Shown one piece after another: positions 22,104-33,062 of a stretch of DNA of 64,000 nt. Position numbers and translations under genes: made by a program. The stretch's first letter is position 1. Every line of letters starts with the position of its first letter. The notes under the pieces were generated by a model. It worked only from the letters and a program-made list of their open reading frames with translations, was not told the DNA's origin and ran no database searches. This DNA is from Arachnopeziza araneosa (Eukaryota; Ascomycota; Leotiomycetes; Helotiales; Arachnopezizaceae): positions 868,001 to 932,000 of the forward strand of contig QYAI01000004.1 in the NCBI GenBank assembly GCA_003988855.1, in the 5' to 3' direction.

Positions 22104-22844
22104 TGATCGATGCAGCCGATGTCTTGGATTGACCACGCGCTTCGTGAGCCGGCCTTTGGATAAAAGCAGTCGAAGGCCAGCAGCTGTGGATCCTTGAGGT
22201 TGGCTGAGAAGCATCCTGTAGTGACCCATCACGACCTGTCTGTCATGAGCGCCAGGCTCGATGGTGGATTGAGGAGCGTGGTGCCGGAGGGGGATATCCA
22301 GGAGAGTCTGAAGAATGGTTCCGGACATGATTCGCGTGTCACTCGGCTTCCCGACCACATCTGGCTGACGAAACTTCATGCAGAGTGGCGCAAACACATC
22401 TCGACCTCGGGTGGAGGGTGGTGCAGACGTCCCGGGAAAGTCTCTAGGACAGAGGATGGAGGATGGAGGATAGAGGAGAGATGAGAGAGGTTGGCTACGG
22501 AGTAGGGCGGCCAAGTTGGTCAAGCCACGCAGCGCGGCCGAAGAGAGAGAGGGCAGGAGAGGGCAGAAACCTTCTCCATCCGCGTCACTGCCGAGTTCGA
22601 TATCCCGAGTAGCCGAGCACGTGCACGGTGGGCGCTGCGTCTTCCGATTTCTGGGGGCGGGACGGGGAGAGGATTCCGCTGGGGAAGCGAGAAGGTCTGA
22701 GAACACCACCAACTCATCTGGCGCCCAGTCGAACAGCCATCGATGATCGAAGCTTCAGGGGCACCTCGTAGCGACCTCGTTTATTCCCAGTTGCAGGCTG
22801 TAGCTAAGAAGTAGGGACTGTCCTGTGTACTCTCGGCGTCCAGC

Positions 22845-22872
22845 GACCAACGACCAACGACCAACGACCAAC
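22845..22872. repeat. 7-bp tandem repeat GACCAAC, four copies
   Basis: Four perfect copies followed by a degenerate ACAAC. Non-coding. Confidence 0.8.
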
Positions 22873-23921
22873 AACAGGCACGAGGGCGGCACGAGTATGT
22901 CTCTCTGTCTCAAGTCACTGCTGCGTGCAACGCTGACCTTCGGCTCCAACCAGCTGGACTCTTCACACGACATCGACAAAGACAAGACCCTCCATCCTGC
23001 TCTCACTCGCTCCAACCCCAATGCACAGAGATGGGGACCACGGTGCTGTCGTGGGGAACAATCAGTCGAAGATGGAGATTGAAGATTGAAGAGAGCGGTA
23101 CAGCAGTGGCCTGAGTCAACGGAGCCATGTCTATTGTTGTTTCTGATTTGCGTGAGAGAAACACTTCGGTTTCAGAAACAATCGACGCCCGAAGCTAATA
23201 GCATTGGATGCATTATTACACTTTTCAAGAACCTTGGATAGAAAAGTCCAGCCACAGTCCAGACATGTTGATTCAACCTCAAGCAGGTGGCTGCCTCGCA
23301 TCGGTCCATGTCTCTCTCCCCAGCGAGAGGAAGATTGGACGGAGAAACAAGCCTCTAGAGAGAAGGAAATATTCCAGAGTGCTTCTATTCCGAGGCTCTT
23401 GCAGCATCCCTAACCCGGAATGTTTTGCTTCCATCGAATAACTGTGTGTTCCCGCGGCGGCTCCAATGTCAGCCGTCCCCAAAGAACTGGCCATTGGCCG
23501 GAATCATATCGCTCACGACCGAGCCGAGGCCGAATCCTCCTCTAATCTGGGAGTCCACTTGCATTTGTTTCTAGCGTTGACGTGAAGCTCCATCATCTAA
23601 TATCTAATTTTATGAACTACGTACCTTGGTTCTTAGATTGCCCGGCAGTCCAGGTGGCAGCTTCGGACCATCGGCTCACACTTGGACTTGTGTCCAACAA
23701 ACTGGGTCGATAGACTTTGATTGCCCTAATATAGCATTAGATATTGTTAGAGTCCTGTGAAATGAACGGATATATTTGGGAACGGAATAGTAACCTTAGA
23801 ATAGAAGCCTATCTCTCAACCTTTGGAATAGGAGTCTCTGTCTTCTGCTTTAAAATCTCCCAGGTCCCCGAGAGAGAACAAGCATCCTCAAGATCATACT
23901 TTGATACTTCAAATCAACATC

Positions 23922-25362
23922 ATGAAGTTCCTGGGGTTCTCATCCTTGGGATTCTTGGCACTTGGTGTCAACGTTATTGCAGATCCAGCCGCTCAGCTTG
24001 AATCCATTTTCCACAAAGCAAGGAGTAACATATATGCTCGATTGAGTGAAGAAAATGAGGCGCTTGTCAAACGTGGTATCCAACCAGCTTGCACTATTGA
24101 AAATCTTGCCATTCGCCAGGAATTGTAAGTCTTCTCTGAAAGATGGCCTCCTTAAACTAAACTCCATGTAGTGGATCGCTTCCTCCTGCAGTCAGAAAGA
24201 ACTACACCAACGCAGTGTTATGCCTCCAGAAGAAACTAGGACTCACTCCCCGGAATCGATCCCTGGTGTGAGGTCTCGATATGATGACTTTGTCGCTGTT
24301 CATCAGAATCAGACTCCATTTATCCACTTCAGTGGAACTTTCTTAGGATGGCATAGATATTATGTTTGGGAGTATGAGCAAACACTCCGCAACGAGTGTG
24401 GTTATGTTGGTTATCAGCCAATTTGTTCAATCCATAGCCGCTTTCCAGATGAATGCTAACAGGCCAAGTATTGGGATTGGTCCAAGTGGGCGGAAGCTCC
24501 TCAGGACTCTCCTATCTTCGATGGTAGCGAGTACTCTATGGGAGGTAATAGCGAATATATTCCTCATGCCGGACTTGTCACCCCCCCTCCCGCAGCAGGT
24601 GTAAATCCAACGATTTACCTCGATCCAGGTTTTGGGGGCGGTTGCGTCCAGACTGGCCCATTCGCTAACATGACTGTCAATCTCGGTCCAATTGGGCTTG
24701 TCAACTCTTCCTTAGTCAACGCAACTGTTGGCCCAGACGGCGGTTTTGGATACAATCCCCGATGCTTAAAGAGGGACGTCGGACCATTCTGCTCACTAAA
24801 GTATAACAACTACACTAGAATATTCAGTCAGTGACCTCGCCAGAAATGATAAATACTAATACGTCAAAGACTTAATTACTCAAAGGAAAACAATCTATGA
24901 TTTTCAGTCAGATCTTGAGGGCCCACTTGGCACAGGTGATCTAGGCCCGCATGGTGGCGGGCATTTTATAATCGGGCAAGAAACAAACGCTTTCCTTATT
25001 TCTGGACAATTCTAACTATAAAAAAGTGGCGATCCAGGCGGAGATTTATTCACCTCACCGGGTGACCCCGCATTCTTTTTACATCACGCTCAACTTGACA
25101 GGATGTGGACTTTATGGTAAGCTGGCCCTCAATCCCTTAGCATATTCGACTTCGGATACTAAAAGATCGAAAAAGGCAAGCATTGGACCCTACCACTAGA
25201 CAGTATGCGCTCTCCGGTACAAATACCATGCTTAACGAACCTCCTTCAGCAAATACAACACTAAAAGATCATATTAACATTGGGTATGCTGCTGGATCTC
25301 CTATCCAAATACAAAACGTCATGAGCACCGTAGGAGGACCTTTCTGCTACGTTTACCTCTAG
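23922..25362 (+). pseudogene. tyrosinase (common central domain) gene with a frameshift and a lost splice donor
   Basis: Secreted tyrosinase-type copper oxidase family. The N-terminal signal peptide MKFLGFSSLGFLALGVNVIA is intact. Copper ligands are visible for site A (VAVHQNQT and GTFLGWHRYYVWEYE) and for site B (GPHGGGHFIIG and FFLHHAQLDRMWTLW). The C-terminus reaches GGPFCYVYL with a stop at 25360-25362. Two lesions break it. First, the reading frame changes by one base within about 24228-24240, between AVLCLQKK and SPESIPGVRSRYDDF. Second, the intron at 24421-24468, needed to join GYQP to YWDWSKW, begins AT instead of GT; if retained it gives a stop at 24457-24459. Another intron (24976-25026) has a GC donor but a good CTAAC branch point, so it may still splice. 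Remaining introns look normal. Probably a recent pseudogene; sequencing error could explain one lesion, hardly both. Confidence 0.85.
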
Positions 25363-26542
25363 ATGAGAATCAAGACGTATCAATTCAAAAAGTGGATTAG
25401 AGAGAAATGGTACAGCATGAACGAGCAAAATGATAGATATGAGCTGATAATTCATCTCGAAAACTTTCAGGGACTTTGATCAATGGGATATTGAACGGTC
25501 TGCAAAAGACTTGCACTGTGTTCCTGAATAAAGGATCAACTCGCACTGCGGTGATTAAGACCAAGGAACCAAGTTTGAATAGCAGACTCGGATTATTGAC
25601 GAGCTTGAAGTGTCCTAGATTGTCCGAGTGTGATGTTAGCCCTCGATTCCTGTGTAACCCAATCCGAGTAAAAGCAAATGTGTTTCAACGTCAAGCATCT
25701 CTTCTAGTCCTGCAACATGATGATATTCCGTGCTTGATTGTAAGTAAGTTCACCGAAAGGTTTGATTCAGACGAATAGAATCCCTAACTTGAATCCTACG
25801 CCGCCTCGTCAGCATTTCCGCGTATGAACAAATGCAACTCGGAAATCTGCCAAGACTCGCCGCTGTGATCACATCTCCACCCCTCAAACCCTCACATTTA
25901 AGATCTAGAAGTGTTTTAACAGAGGAATTTGAAAGCGGTCGGCTTTGGCACACGAGAAGAATTGATATTCGGACGAAGAAGAGGATGAAGAAAAGGTATT
26001 TGAGAGGGTGTCTTCTTTGCCTCGGGATTACTCTGTTCGGTCTGTCGTCATGTACTGATTCCTCTTTACCTATATATTTTTGAAACACCTGGTCTCTTCT
26101 AGTTATCGGTCGCTAGGAACCATCCCAAAGCTCCCTTTTCAACACCATGCAACCAATTACATGGTAAGAAGTGAAGCTATCGACTTGAGCTATTGGCAAT
26201 CATACCCCATTCTCGAGTTCCGTGGTTGGTTGCGCTCACCTGTCATGAAGTATTGAATCTTGGTCCGAAAGCGTCCTTAGGAATGCACCGAGTCCCAAGC
26301 GAGCGATTATGGAATCTGCAACTACTAGAACGATATTTCTTTGAAAAATGTCTTTCTTATAGGCATTGACTTCCTCATATCATCGTCTTCCACTTTCCTC
26401 ACTTCACGTGATGATTTTACATTTTCCGTCATGGGAAGGAGCGAGTTGGATCTCCTCCTTCCGTAAGTCGTTTCGCAGAAGGAGCCATGTTTTCTCGGTC
26501 CTCACCAAACATGAGGCTCTTCCCTCACCAAGGCCGTCCACC
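25363..26542. other. intergenic region
   Basis: AT-rich, with no recognisable gene. A 100-codon frame at 25476-25778 has no motif. A TCACGTGA palindrome at 26404-26411 lies about 130 bp upstream of the next gene's start and may be a bHLH-factor site. Confidence 0.5.
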
Positions 26543-27743
26543 ATGGAACCCAGTTTGGATAACATCGAGCAATCGGTGATACCAGATATTGATTGGTGCA
26601 CTTGCGGGACTGAATGGGAATGTAAACGCATCTCCTGTCAGTGTACACTCATATGCTCACACGGTATATTATTGACAATTATTCAAGGTACCAAGAAACG
26701 TGCACGGCCGTGGGAAGATGCTCGAGATAGAGCTTCAGCTGCTGCAGAGAGAAGGTTAGAAATCTGGACGACGGAGCTTCGGGATGCGCCATTTGATCTC
26801 CGACAACTCTACAATGCCGTATGTGATACTTTAATATGTCCTTGCACGCACAAAAAATCTAACGCATTCAGGGAGACGATTTCGTGATACTCTATGAAGC
26901 CATGCTTCAGCCATTCCCTGTTTTCATGCGCTTCATTGAGGAGGTGCCATTGAAACTGCGGATGAGTCTCTCAGATTCAGCGCACAAGACTGTCTACACT
27001 CTGAGGGTTGGTAGCATGAAACAGAGCTACATCGATGTTCTGGCATACATAATTGAGAGACTTGTTTCTGAGACCGCTCTGCCAAGACTTCTCTACACTG
27101 TGGAGGCTGGCAGTTCTGGCAGAATGAGATTGATCTCATTAAGAAAAGATTTCCAACAGTATTCCAAGAGACACTCGGCTGCGTTGAGAAAAACTCTGGG
27201 AACGGTTGTGAGCAACTCATTGGAGACACGAATTCCTATCACATCTCACGAGGATTTGATTCCCGAGATTCTCCAGTCCTACGATCGAAGCATATCGCAA
27301 ACCAATTTCCAGAAAAATCACGAGCATAGAGCAACCACGCTAGCTCCTCCATACTATAAGATGCCACATGGCACTGAGGATGTAAGGAAAGATAGCGGCA
27401 TTAGTATAAACGATCACTTGAGCGGTGCAAGTCAGGATAAGAGGAATCAGTCAAACATAAATCGACCGATGTAAGTCGCTTTGAGGATGAAATAAATCCG
27501 AGAAGTTAATCTTCTAGGTCGCTTCCCAGTGTCATGGAGGAAGAATATTCCGAGTTCGATCCGCAAAATGAAAGCGATTTTGATGTCGAGGAGATGTTTG
27601 ACTGTAAAGTTTCTCAAGCTCATCTTTCACAAGAAGGCAGATACGATATGTCTGGTCCTTCTCAACAGTCGGAGAATAGCACACCAAACAAAGCCAAGCC
27701 GAAAAAGGCAAGGAAAAGAAAGACCCCCAGGAGAAAGCGTTAG
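26543..27743 (+). CDS. uncharacterised basic-tailed protein
   Basis: Three exons (26543-26818, 26872-27470, 27518-27743) give 366 residues with canonical splice ends. The N-terminus has a Cys/Trp-rich patch, DIDWCTCGTEWECKRISC. Residues 95-195 look like a compact helical domain (VILYEAMLQPFPVFMRF, LRMSLSDSAHKTVYTLRVGS, YIDVLAYIIERLVSETALPR). The C-terminal third is polar and acidic (EEEYSEFDPQNESDFDVEEM). It ends in a Lys/Arg-rich tail (KAKPKKARKRKTPRRKR) that is a good nuclear localisation signal. I recognise no family. An additional 52-nt stretch near 26636-26690 has GT...AG ends and could be spliced out in frame, removing about 17 residues. A nuclear or chromatin-associated role is inference from the tail alone. 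Confidence 0.6.
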
Positions 27744-28915
27744 GGCGAGGGACCATTGACAAGTATTGCTCAGGAGGAGCAATCCAAAAGAGTACGAGGC
27801 AAAGAAAAGAACGGAAGCGGTGAAATTATTATTGAGTCGTACTACCGACTGTACATGAGAGTGCAGGAGCCGGGAGTCTTGTGGATAAGTTTTGTTACAC
27901 AGTGCAGCATGAGATGGATATTAATCGCAAACAGTCTGAGGCTCTCATCTCGTCAGTATGAGAATGATACGGATTGTCAAGGTGGATGTCCTTCGTTTCC
28001 GTTGCCCGGTCTCCTATGCAGTCTTTCAAGATCACTTGACCAAGTGGGTCTCCTTTCACCAGAGAAGCAGCCTGACTGAACCGGGAGTTCAGAATCAGAA
28101 GACGGCCCCTGACTGAGATATCGTACCGCATTGATGTGGTCTGGTTTGTATTTCTCTTCGGCGCGTTGCCATGGGTGGGTTGGCTGGTTAGTTGTTGAGT
28201 CGTTGAGCCGGGACTGTGCTTCGAGATTTCGGAAACGAGTGCCCAATGATGGCTCGGGATCACACTGGTCATCTTAACAGCGGTGCTATTGCAGATGGTG
28301 ATGAAAGACCCGCCAAAAAGCTGGACTTGTGAGATTCTTCATCACAATCACCAGACAGGGAGGACGTGAGGACGTGAGGACGTGGGAAACATTCACATCC
28401 ACATCTTCACATCCGACGCAAGTGGAAAGGGTGCTGGCGCATAATGGAGAAGTGATTGTGAAGAGAAAATGGGGGTGATCTCTTGATCACGGTGACTTCT
28501 CAGCGCGGACAGCGATCCGCAGCCAATCTTGCGCCATCCTATCAGCCCGGGCGCTTAAGGTGCACGTCTTTAGCCAATTGCAGGTGCGGGGCAAGAGCTG
28601 CCAGCCACTGCTGCCCCATCACAGCTCCCAGCGCTATTTTGGCCCTCATGCATGTTCCTGAGCTGCTCACACCTCTCCGCCAAACAGAATCTTTTCTTCT
28701 CCCATTTCTGATGGTGTCCTCCAATGACGGCCCGCTATGGCCTGTACCGTGGGCTGACTCGATGCAGCGGTCTAGATACTGCGTCCCTGTATATCATCAA
28801 CAGCCGCTCGAGGACATGTCTTTTCCTACCCTACCTGTGTCGCCCGATGTTTCGACCAAGGCCTTGAAGCTTGGGATATCCTCCTTTTCTGTTCTTTTAT
28901 AGCGGAGCTCTCATC
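27744..28915. other. intergenic region and promoter of the next gene
   Basis: No supported gene. Small frames on both strands (27756-28902) lack motifs. A three-copy 8-bp tandem repeat lies at 28361-28384. The last 400 bp are CT-rich and probably contain the leader of the gene at 28916. Confidence 0.5.
28361..28384. repeat. 8-bp tandem repeat AGGACGTG, three copies
   Basis: Three perfect units containing ACGTG cores, about 530 bp upstream of the next start codon. Confidence 0.75.
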
Positions 28916-30457
28916 ATGCGGTTTGGTACTGAGACAGCGATCACTTCACATGCGATCCTGCTCTTCACCTGGTCCTGTATAAGTTCGGCCAGTGTCCTGA
29001 CCGACATCCCCAAGAACAACCCATTGAACATCGATTGGTATCCTGCTCCGTCACCTGAAGACGGCCCTCCACTCTCGCGTGGAGCTTCAAGAGACAAAGC
29101 TCTTCTGCCAGCCCAGATCGGCGGCATTCTAGGAGCCTACCTCTTCGCCGTCTGCATCGTCGGCTTATTCCTCATCTGCATTGGCCGCAGGCTTCGCAAG
29201 AAGCTTGTCACCCCTAGCAAGAGTGATATTGAGATGACATTGGACCCATTCCATAAAAACTTCGCCGACTTCCATCAAAGTCCTAAAACCGCGGCATACG
29301 ACTCCCCAGACGCATACCAGTCTCCAACGGCACACCGGAACTTCTCTTGGCCCTCTCCAGAGAAAGACACGCGGAACCCATTCGTCTTTCCCAGCACCAA
29401 TCAATCGCCCGTAACTCCAACCAGCCCCAAAATCCCACACGTCGATACTCGAATCGTCGAGGCAGACCGCGAGATGTTGTCCCGAGATTTGGAAGATATA
29501 TACGCTCATGTGATGGAGCAGGAGGAGGCAAAGGCTGCAGGTGTGAAAGTGGCTGAGATGCCCCTACCTCCACAACTACAACGTGCGGGCACGGCGCCAA
29601 TGGGAGGAGCACAGAAGCAGGTTCTGTCTCCAACGAGGACCGAGAAGGCTCGTCCCGGTGCTCTCAACTTTGAGGAACCCAAATCACAATCGAAAATGGC
29701 CTCGCGTGCCTCGTCTTTAATCTCGTCCTTGAAATCCCCTCGATTGGGTAGGAAGAAGTCAATCAAGACCATGCAAATCTCTTCGCCAATACTCACACCA
29801 ATGTCTGGCACATTCCCACGGGATTCTCACGCCTCTGATGAAGAGCCGCTCTCACCACGATACTATAACCCACCACCGCCTCCCCCAGTTCCAACAGACC
29901 ATGTTCCTTACAACCACTCCCGGAACAACTCGAGCATCAATCCTACCTCACCAAATCGCAGCATTGCAGAGCAGATCAACAGCACAGGCAGGATCTTAAC
30001 CAACTCTCGCCACCACCCCAACCAGTCCCAGACTTCAATGCAATCGCAAGAACCTGCCTCTGCTGTCTCTGCCACCTCTCAAACACCCCTCTTCCTCCCG
30101 CCTCCACCGCGGAGGCAACCCTCCCCAAATCCCCCATCAAACAACAGCTCCACACGAGCCCTTCCTTTCCGACAATTCGAGCCTGCTCTCGCTTCTCCTT
30201 CATTCACTGGTTCTACCAAGACCACCGTCCTCGAGCGACAAGACCGCTCTAATGGTCCCATGACTGGCGGTCTCAGGACACCATGGAGCGCGGGCGCTGT
30301 GCCATATTCTCCATACCAACCATTCTCTCCCATGATGCCAATTACTCCCAGATTGGTCACCAAGGCGGATAGGAAGGCGATGAAGAAGGTGCAGCCCAAG
30401 ACACCGACGATGGACTTGATTCAAGACGAGAAGGACGTTTGGGATAGTGGATATTAA
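28916..30457 (+). CDS. single-pass type I membrane protein with long disordered tail
   Basis: 513 residues, intronless. A probable signal peptide (MRFGTETAITSHAILLFTWS) is followed by a short ectodomain. One membrane helix follows (IGGILGAYLFAVCIVGLFLI) with a basic stop-transfer RRLRKK. The long cytosolic tail is rich in Pro, Ser and Thr. It contains SPTRTEKARPGALNFEE-type and SSLKSPRLGRKKS-type elements that look like phosphorylation or adaptor-docking sites, and Pro runs. The C-terminus VQPKTPTMDLIQDEKDVWD looks constrained. It resembles conserved hypothetical proteins of Pezizomycotina; I know no function. An upstream in-frame Met at 28871 is less likely because it would bury the signal peptide. 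Confidence 0.8.
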   Translation: MRFGTETAITSHAILLFTWSCISSASVLTDIPKNNPLNIDWYPAPSPEDGPPLSRGASRDKALLPAQIGGILGAYLFAVCIVGLFLICIGRRLRKKLVTPSKSDIEMTLDPFHKNFADFHQSPKTAAYDSPDAYQSPTAHRNFSWPSPEKDTRNPFVFPSTNQSPVTPTSPKIPHVDTRIVEADREMLSRDLEDIYAHVMEQEEAKAAGVKVAEMPLPPQLQRAGTAPMGGAQKQVLSPTRTEKARPGALNFEEPKSQSKMASRASSLISSLKSPRLGRKKSIKTMQISSPILTPMSGTFPRDSHASDEEPLSPRYYNPPPPPPVPTDHVPYNHSRNNSSINPTSPNRSIAEQINSTGRILTNSRHHPNQSQTSMQSQEPASAVSATSQTPLFLPPPPRRQPSPNPPSNNSSTRALPFRQFEPALASPSFTGSTKTTVLERQDRSNGPMTGGLRTPWSAGAVPYSPYQPFSPMMPITPRLVTKADRKAMKKVQPKTPTMDLIQDEKDVWDSGY

Positions 30458-31194
30458 TTCCCTCGTTGGTTTACCGATATATCCCATCCTTATGTAGACG
30501 GATCGGAAAATGGAGAAGAATTTTCTATTTTTTTTTTGTAATAATCTACTTCTCGGGAAGACGGCTTGGTTGGGATGTACTTTCCTACGGTTGGTTTAGG
30601 GACGGATTTTATTATCTTACGGAGTAGTTGTGTGGATGGACAGTGCATTAGATGATTCGGGGTCATGGATGGTGATTCGACAAGACCCTCGCAAGCGGAT
30701 GAGAGGAGAGAAGGATTGTATGATGATACCACGACTATTTCAGTCTTTCAATATATTCATTTCTTCTCATGTGATCCTAATCCTGGCTGTGACGATTTTC
30801 TTCCTTTGTCCTTTTAGAGCTAAAATTCGGATTGCAATGACCAGTAAAGTAAAAGTACTACTCTTTCAGCTTTTCATTGTATTAGCTATAAAAGGGAGGT
30901 GGGACTTTGAGATGCCGTTGGCCAATATTTTGAGCAAGGATCGTTCTGGAATCAAATTAAAGGGTTGTGGAGAGAAGAAGAGATCATTAAATGTAGTTTA
31001 TTGCTCATCCAGTTTCTCGAACTTCTTTCTTGCCCTCTCTTCTAGATTCTTCCTTTGGCTGGCTTCTCTCTCTGGTTATACCCTGCTCCAAGCACCGACT
31101 GAGTCTGATGAAAGTATGAGAAAGCGAACTGTGGATCTTGATAACCACTTGTATGGACAAAGATGCTTTTACTACAAATATACAAGGATGCATC
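30458..31194. other. convergent 3' intergenic region
   Basis: Holds the 3' ends of the flanking genes and a poly-T run (30529-30538). The 198-codon frame at 30630-31226 has no motif and runs antisense into the neighbour, so it is not called. Confidence 0.5.
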
Positions 31195-33062
31195 TCACCA
31201 CTGCTCCCAGATCTGATCCGGGATGACGGTCCTCATGACGGCCCAGTGGCCCAAGGCGCTCTGCTCCTGCCATTCCTTGAACCTCTCGGTGCCGTTCCTC
31301 CACAGCAGTCCGCCATCGCTCTCGAGCGCGGCAAAGATGGCCGGGTCGACCTCGTGCTGGGGCAGCAGGAACATCTCCCGGGCTCTGCTGCCCAGCAGAT
31401 CCCGGGGTGTCGGGTCCCGGAACGTGACCGCGTCGGCGGCGTTGGTGCAGAAGATGACCATGTTGGTGAAGTCGCGCCCGTCCTCGGCGATCTTGGACGC
31501 GGCGGGCGGGGCGGACTCGCGGAAGATGCGGCACGTCGGGAAGATGGTCGAGATGGTGCGGATGATGATGCGGGCTGAGGGGAGGAGGAGGTCTCCGGCG
31601 TAGTTCTGGGGTGGGTTAGAGGGGTGAGGGGTGGAGTGAGGAGGGACTTACTATAGCGATCACCCCGCTCGGTTTGAGGATCGAGTGGAGATCTTGCAGG
31701 AATTCAAAGGTAAACAGATCGACTGGCTCTGCTCCTCCGGTGAATACATCGTGGACAACATAGTCGTACTTCTCGTTCGTTTTAGCTAGCTCAGAAGCAT
31801 AGGAGACGGCATCTCTTATGATCGGTGTGTGCTTCTTTGGCAGTCCGAAATACTTGGTTGCGTATTCGTGGACTATGGGGTCAATCTCTACTATTGTCGT
31901 CTTGATTCCATGCTTGATCAAGGCGGCCGGAGTCGTTCCGATACCCAGTCCTCTGTCTGATGTTAGCTGTGTTAGGTGTTCTACGGAGTTATACTTACAC
32001 CACTAAAGCCTTAGCTTCGGAATCTATGATAGGTTTTTTCACTTCCACTAATCTTACAGCTTCGAGCATCACAAAGACGCCGTAAATTGGCTCAGCCAGT
32101 CCACCAGACCTCGCTGATCCTAACCATTCGCCACCAAGCAAGCTGTGGTCACATCTCATAACTCTGAAACCTTGCTGAGTGCTCTCGAAGATGGAAATGT
32201 ATCCTGTGATAGATTCATGACGATCGATCAGTGACCATCCATTATTAATCATTGTCGAATTCAATGAACTCATGGCACATGGTGAAGGCACATGAGTGTT
32301 GAAAATTGCTGTATGTAAGATTGCAGGAATGGCAAACAAGAGTAGTTTCGAGGGTGCGAAGATCGAATATGTAGCAGCCAGAAATATCTGGAGGCCGAGA
32401 CGGCTCTGAATGAAGGACGCTCCGATTGTACGATGAATATGATTGCTAGAGAAATATTCCATCCCCTTGAAAAATGAGAATGAGAGAATTCCGGGCATGC
32501 TATTTGAGAACCATGCCAGCCATCGAAATCCCGGATTCATCTCCAAGTCGTCTAGGATGGTGGCATTACATGACACTGACAGCAGTAGCAGCGGCAAAAA
32601 AGTAAGGGCTTCTGTGATGATGGGTCCGTAGAATGCTCCCAGCAGGCCGCTTGTCTTGAAAAGAAAGAACTGCACGACAGGAATGTATGCCGCGATGAGT
32701 GGAAGCAGTAGCAGCGGCCTGATAGGCAACTGGTTCCGAATGAGATTCCCCGAGGCCCAGCCTAAGAAGCATGCTGTAAAAACACCTTTGGTATGCCATC
32801 TTGAGGCTGGAATACCTCCGTACACAGGTGAAAGACTGATGAGAGAGACGTTTGAATATAAAGCCGCAAGAGATAGAAGTGTCCCCGACTGAGTCAATAT
32901 CCAAAGCTGCTCCGTCATCCATTTGCTCCACGTCTCCTCTTTCGCCTTCGCAGCCAAGGCTTTCAGCTCTTTCTCAAAATTCTCTTGAGTGAGGAGCGGC
33001 TCTTCTGAAGTCTTGGCTGCTTTTGGTGTTTTTGGCGACTTGGGCGCCACTGTTCGGGCCAT
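31195..33062 (-). CDS. multi-spanning membrane protein with C-terminal spermidine-synthase-like domain
   Basis: Three exons (31999-33062, 31652-31952, 31195-31605) give 591 residues. The N-terminus is Lys/Pro-rich. Residues 50-260 contain several hydrophobic helices (such as LWILTQSGTLLSLAALYSNV and PLLLLPLIAAYIPVVQFFLF). The second half has the Rossmann-type aminopropyltransferase fold. Its glycine motif GLGIGTTPAALIKHG is followed by the acidic VEIDPIVHEYATKYFGLP, then IIRDAVSYA and YDYVVHDVFTGGAEPVDLFT. The standard polyamine-synthase SDP-type substrate loop is replaced by DVFTGGAEP. It may therefore be a related methyltransferase-like or aminopropyltransferase-like enzyme at a membrane rather than spermidine synthase itself. 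The exon 1/2 join rebuilds the glycine motif. Confidence 0.85.

Larger units (their letters stand above)
21608..23921. other. gene-poor, repeat-bearing intergenic block (right half)
   Basis: About 2.3 kb between the rhodopsin-like gene and the tyrosinase relic. A 248-codon minus-strand frame (21966-22712) is compositionally biased and has no motif. Three short tandem arrays lie here (22081-22103, 22449-22475, 22845-22872), plus a GCACGTGC palindrome near 22618. I see nothing else. Confidence 0.55.

Noticed and set aside
21966..22712. 248-codon minus-strand frame
   Set aside because: Composition is Pro/Ser/Arg-biased, no domain or signal is visible, and it overlaps tandem repeats. It is more likely chance openness in GC-rich DNA.
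28483..28902. 139-codon plus-strand frame
   Set aside because: Overlaps the probable leader of the gene at 28916 and has no recognisable features. Possibly upstream-frame noise.
30630..31226. 198-codon plus-strand frame
   Set aside because: It lacks recognisable motifs and overlaps the 3' end of the spermidine-synthase-like gene on the other strand.
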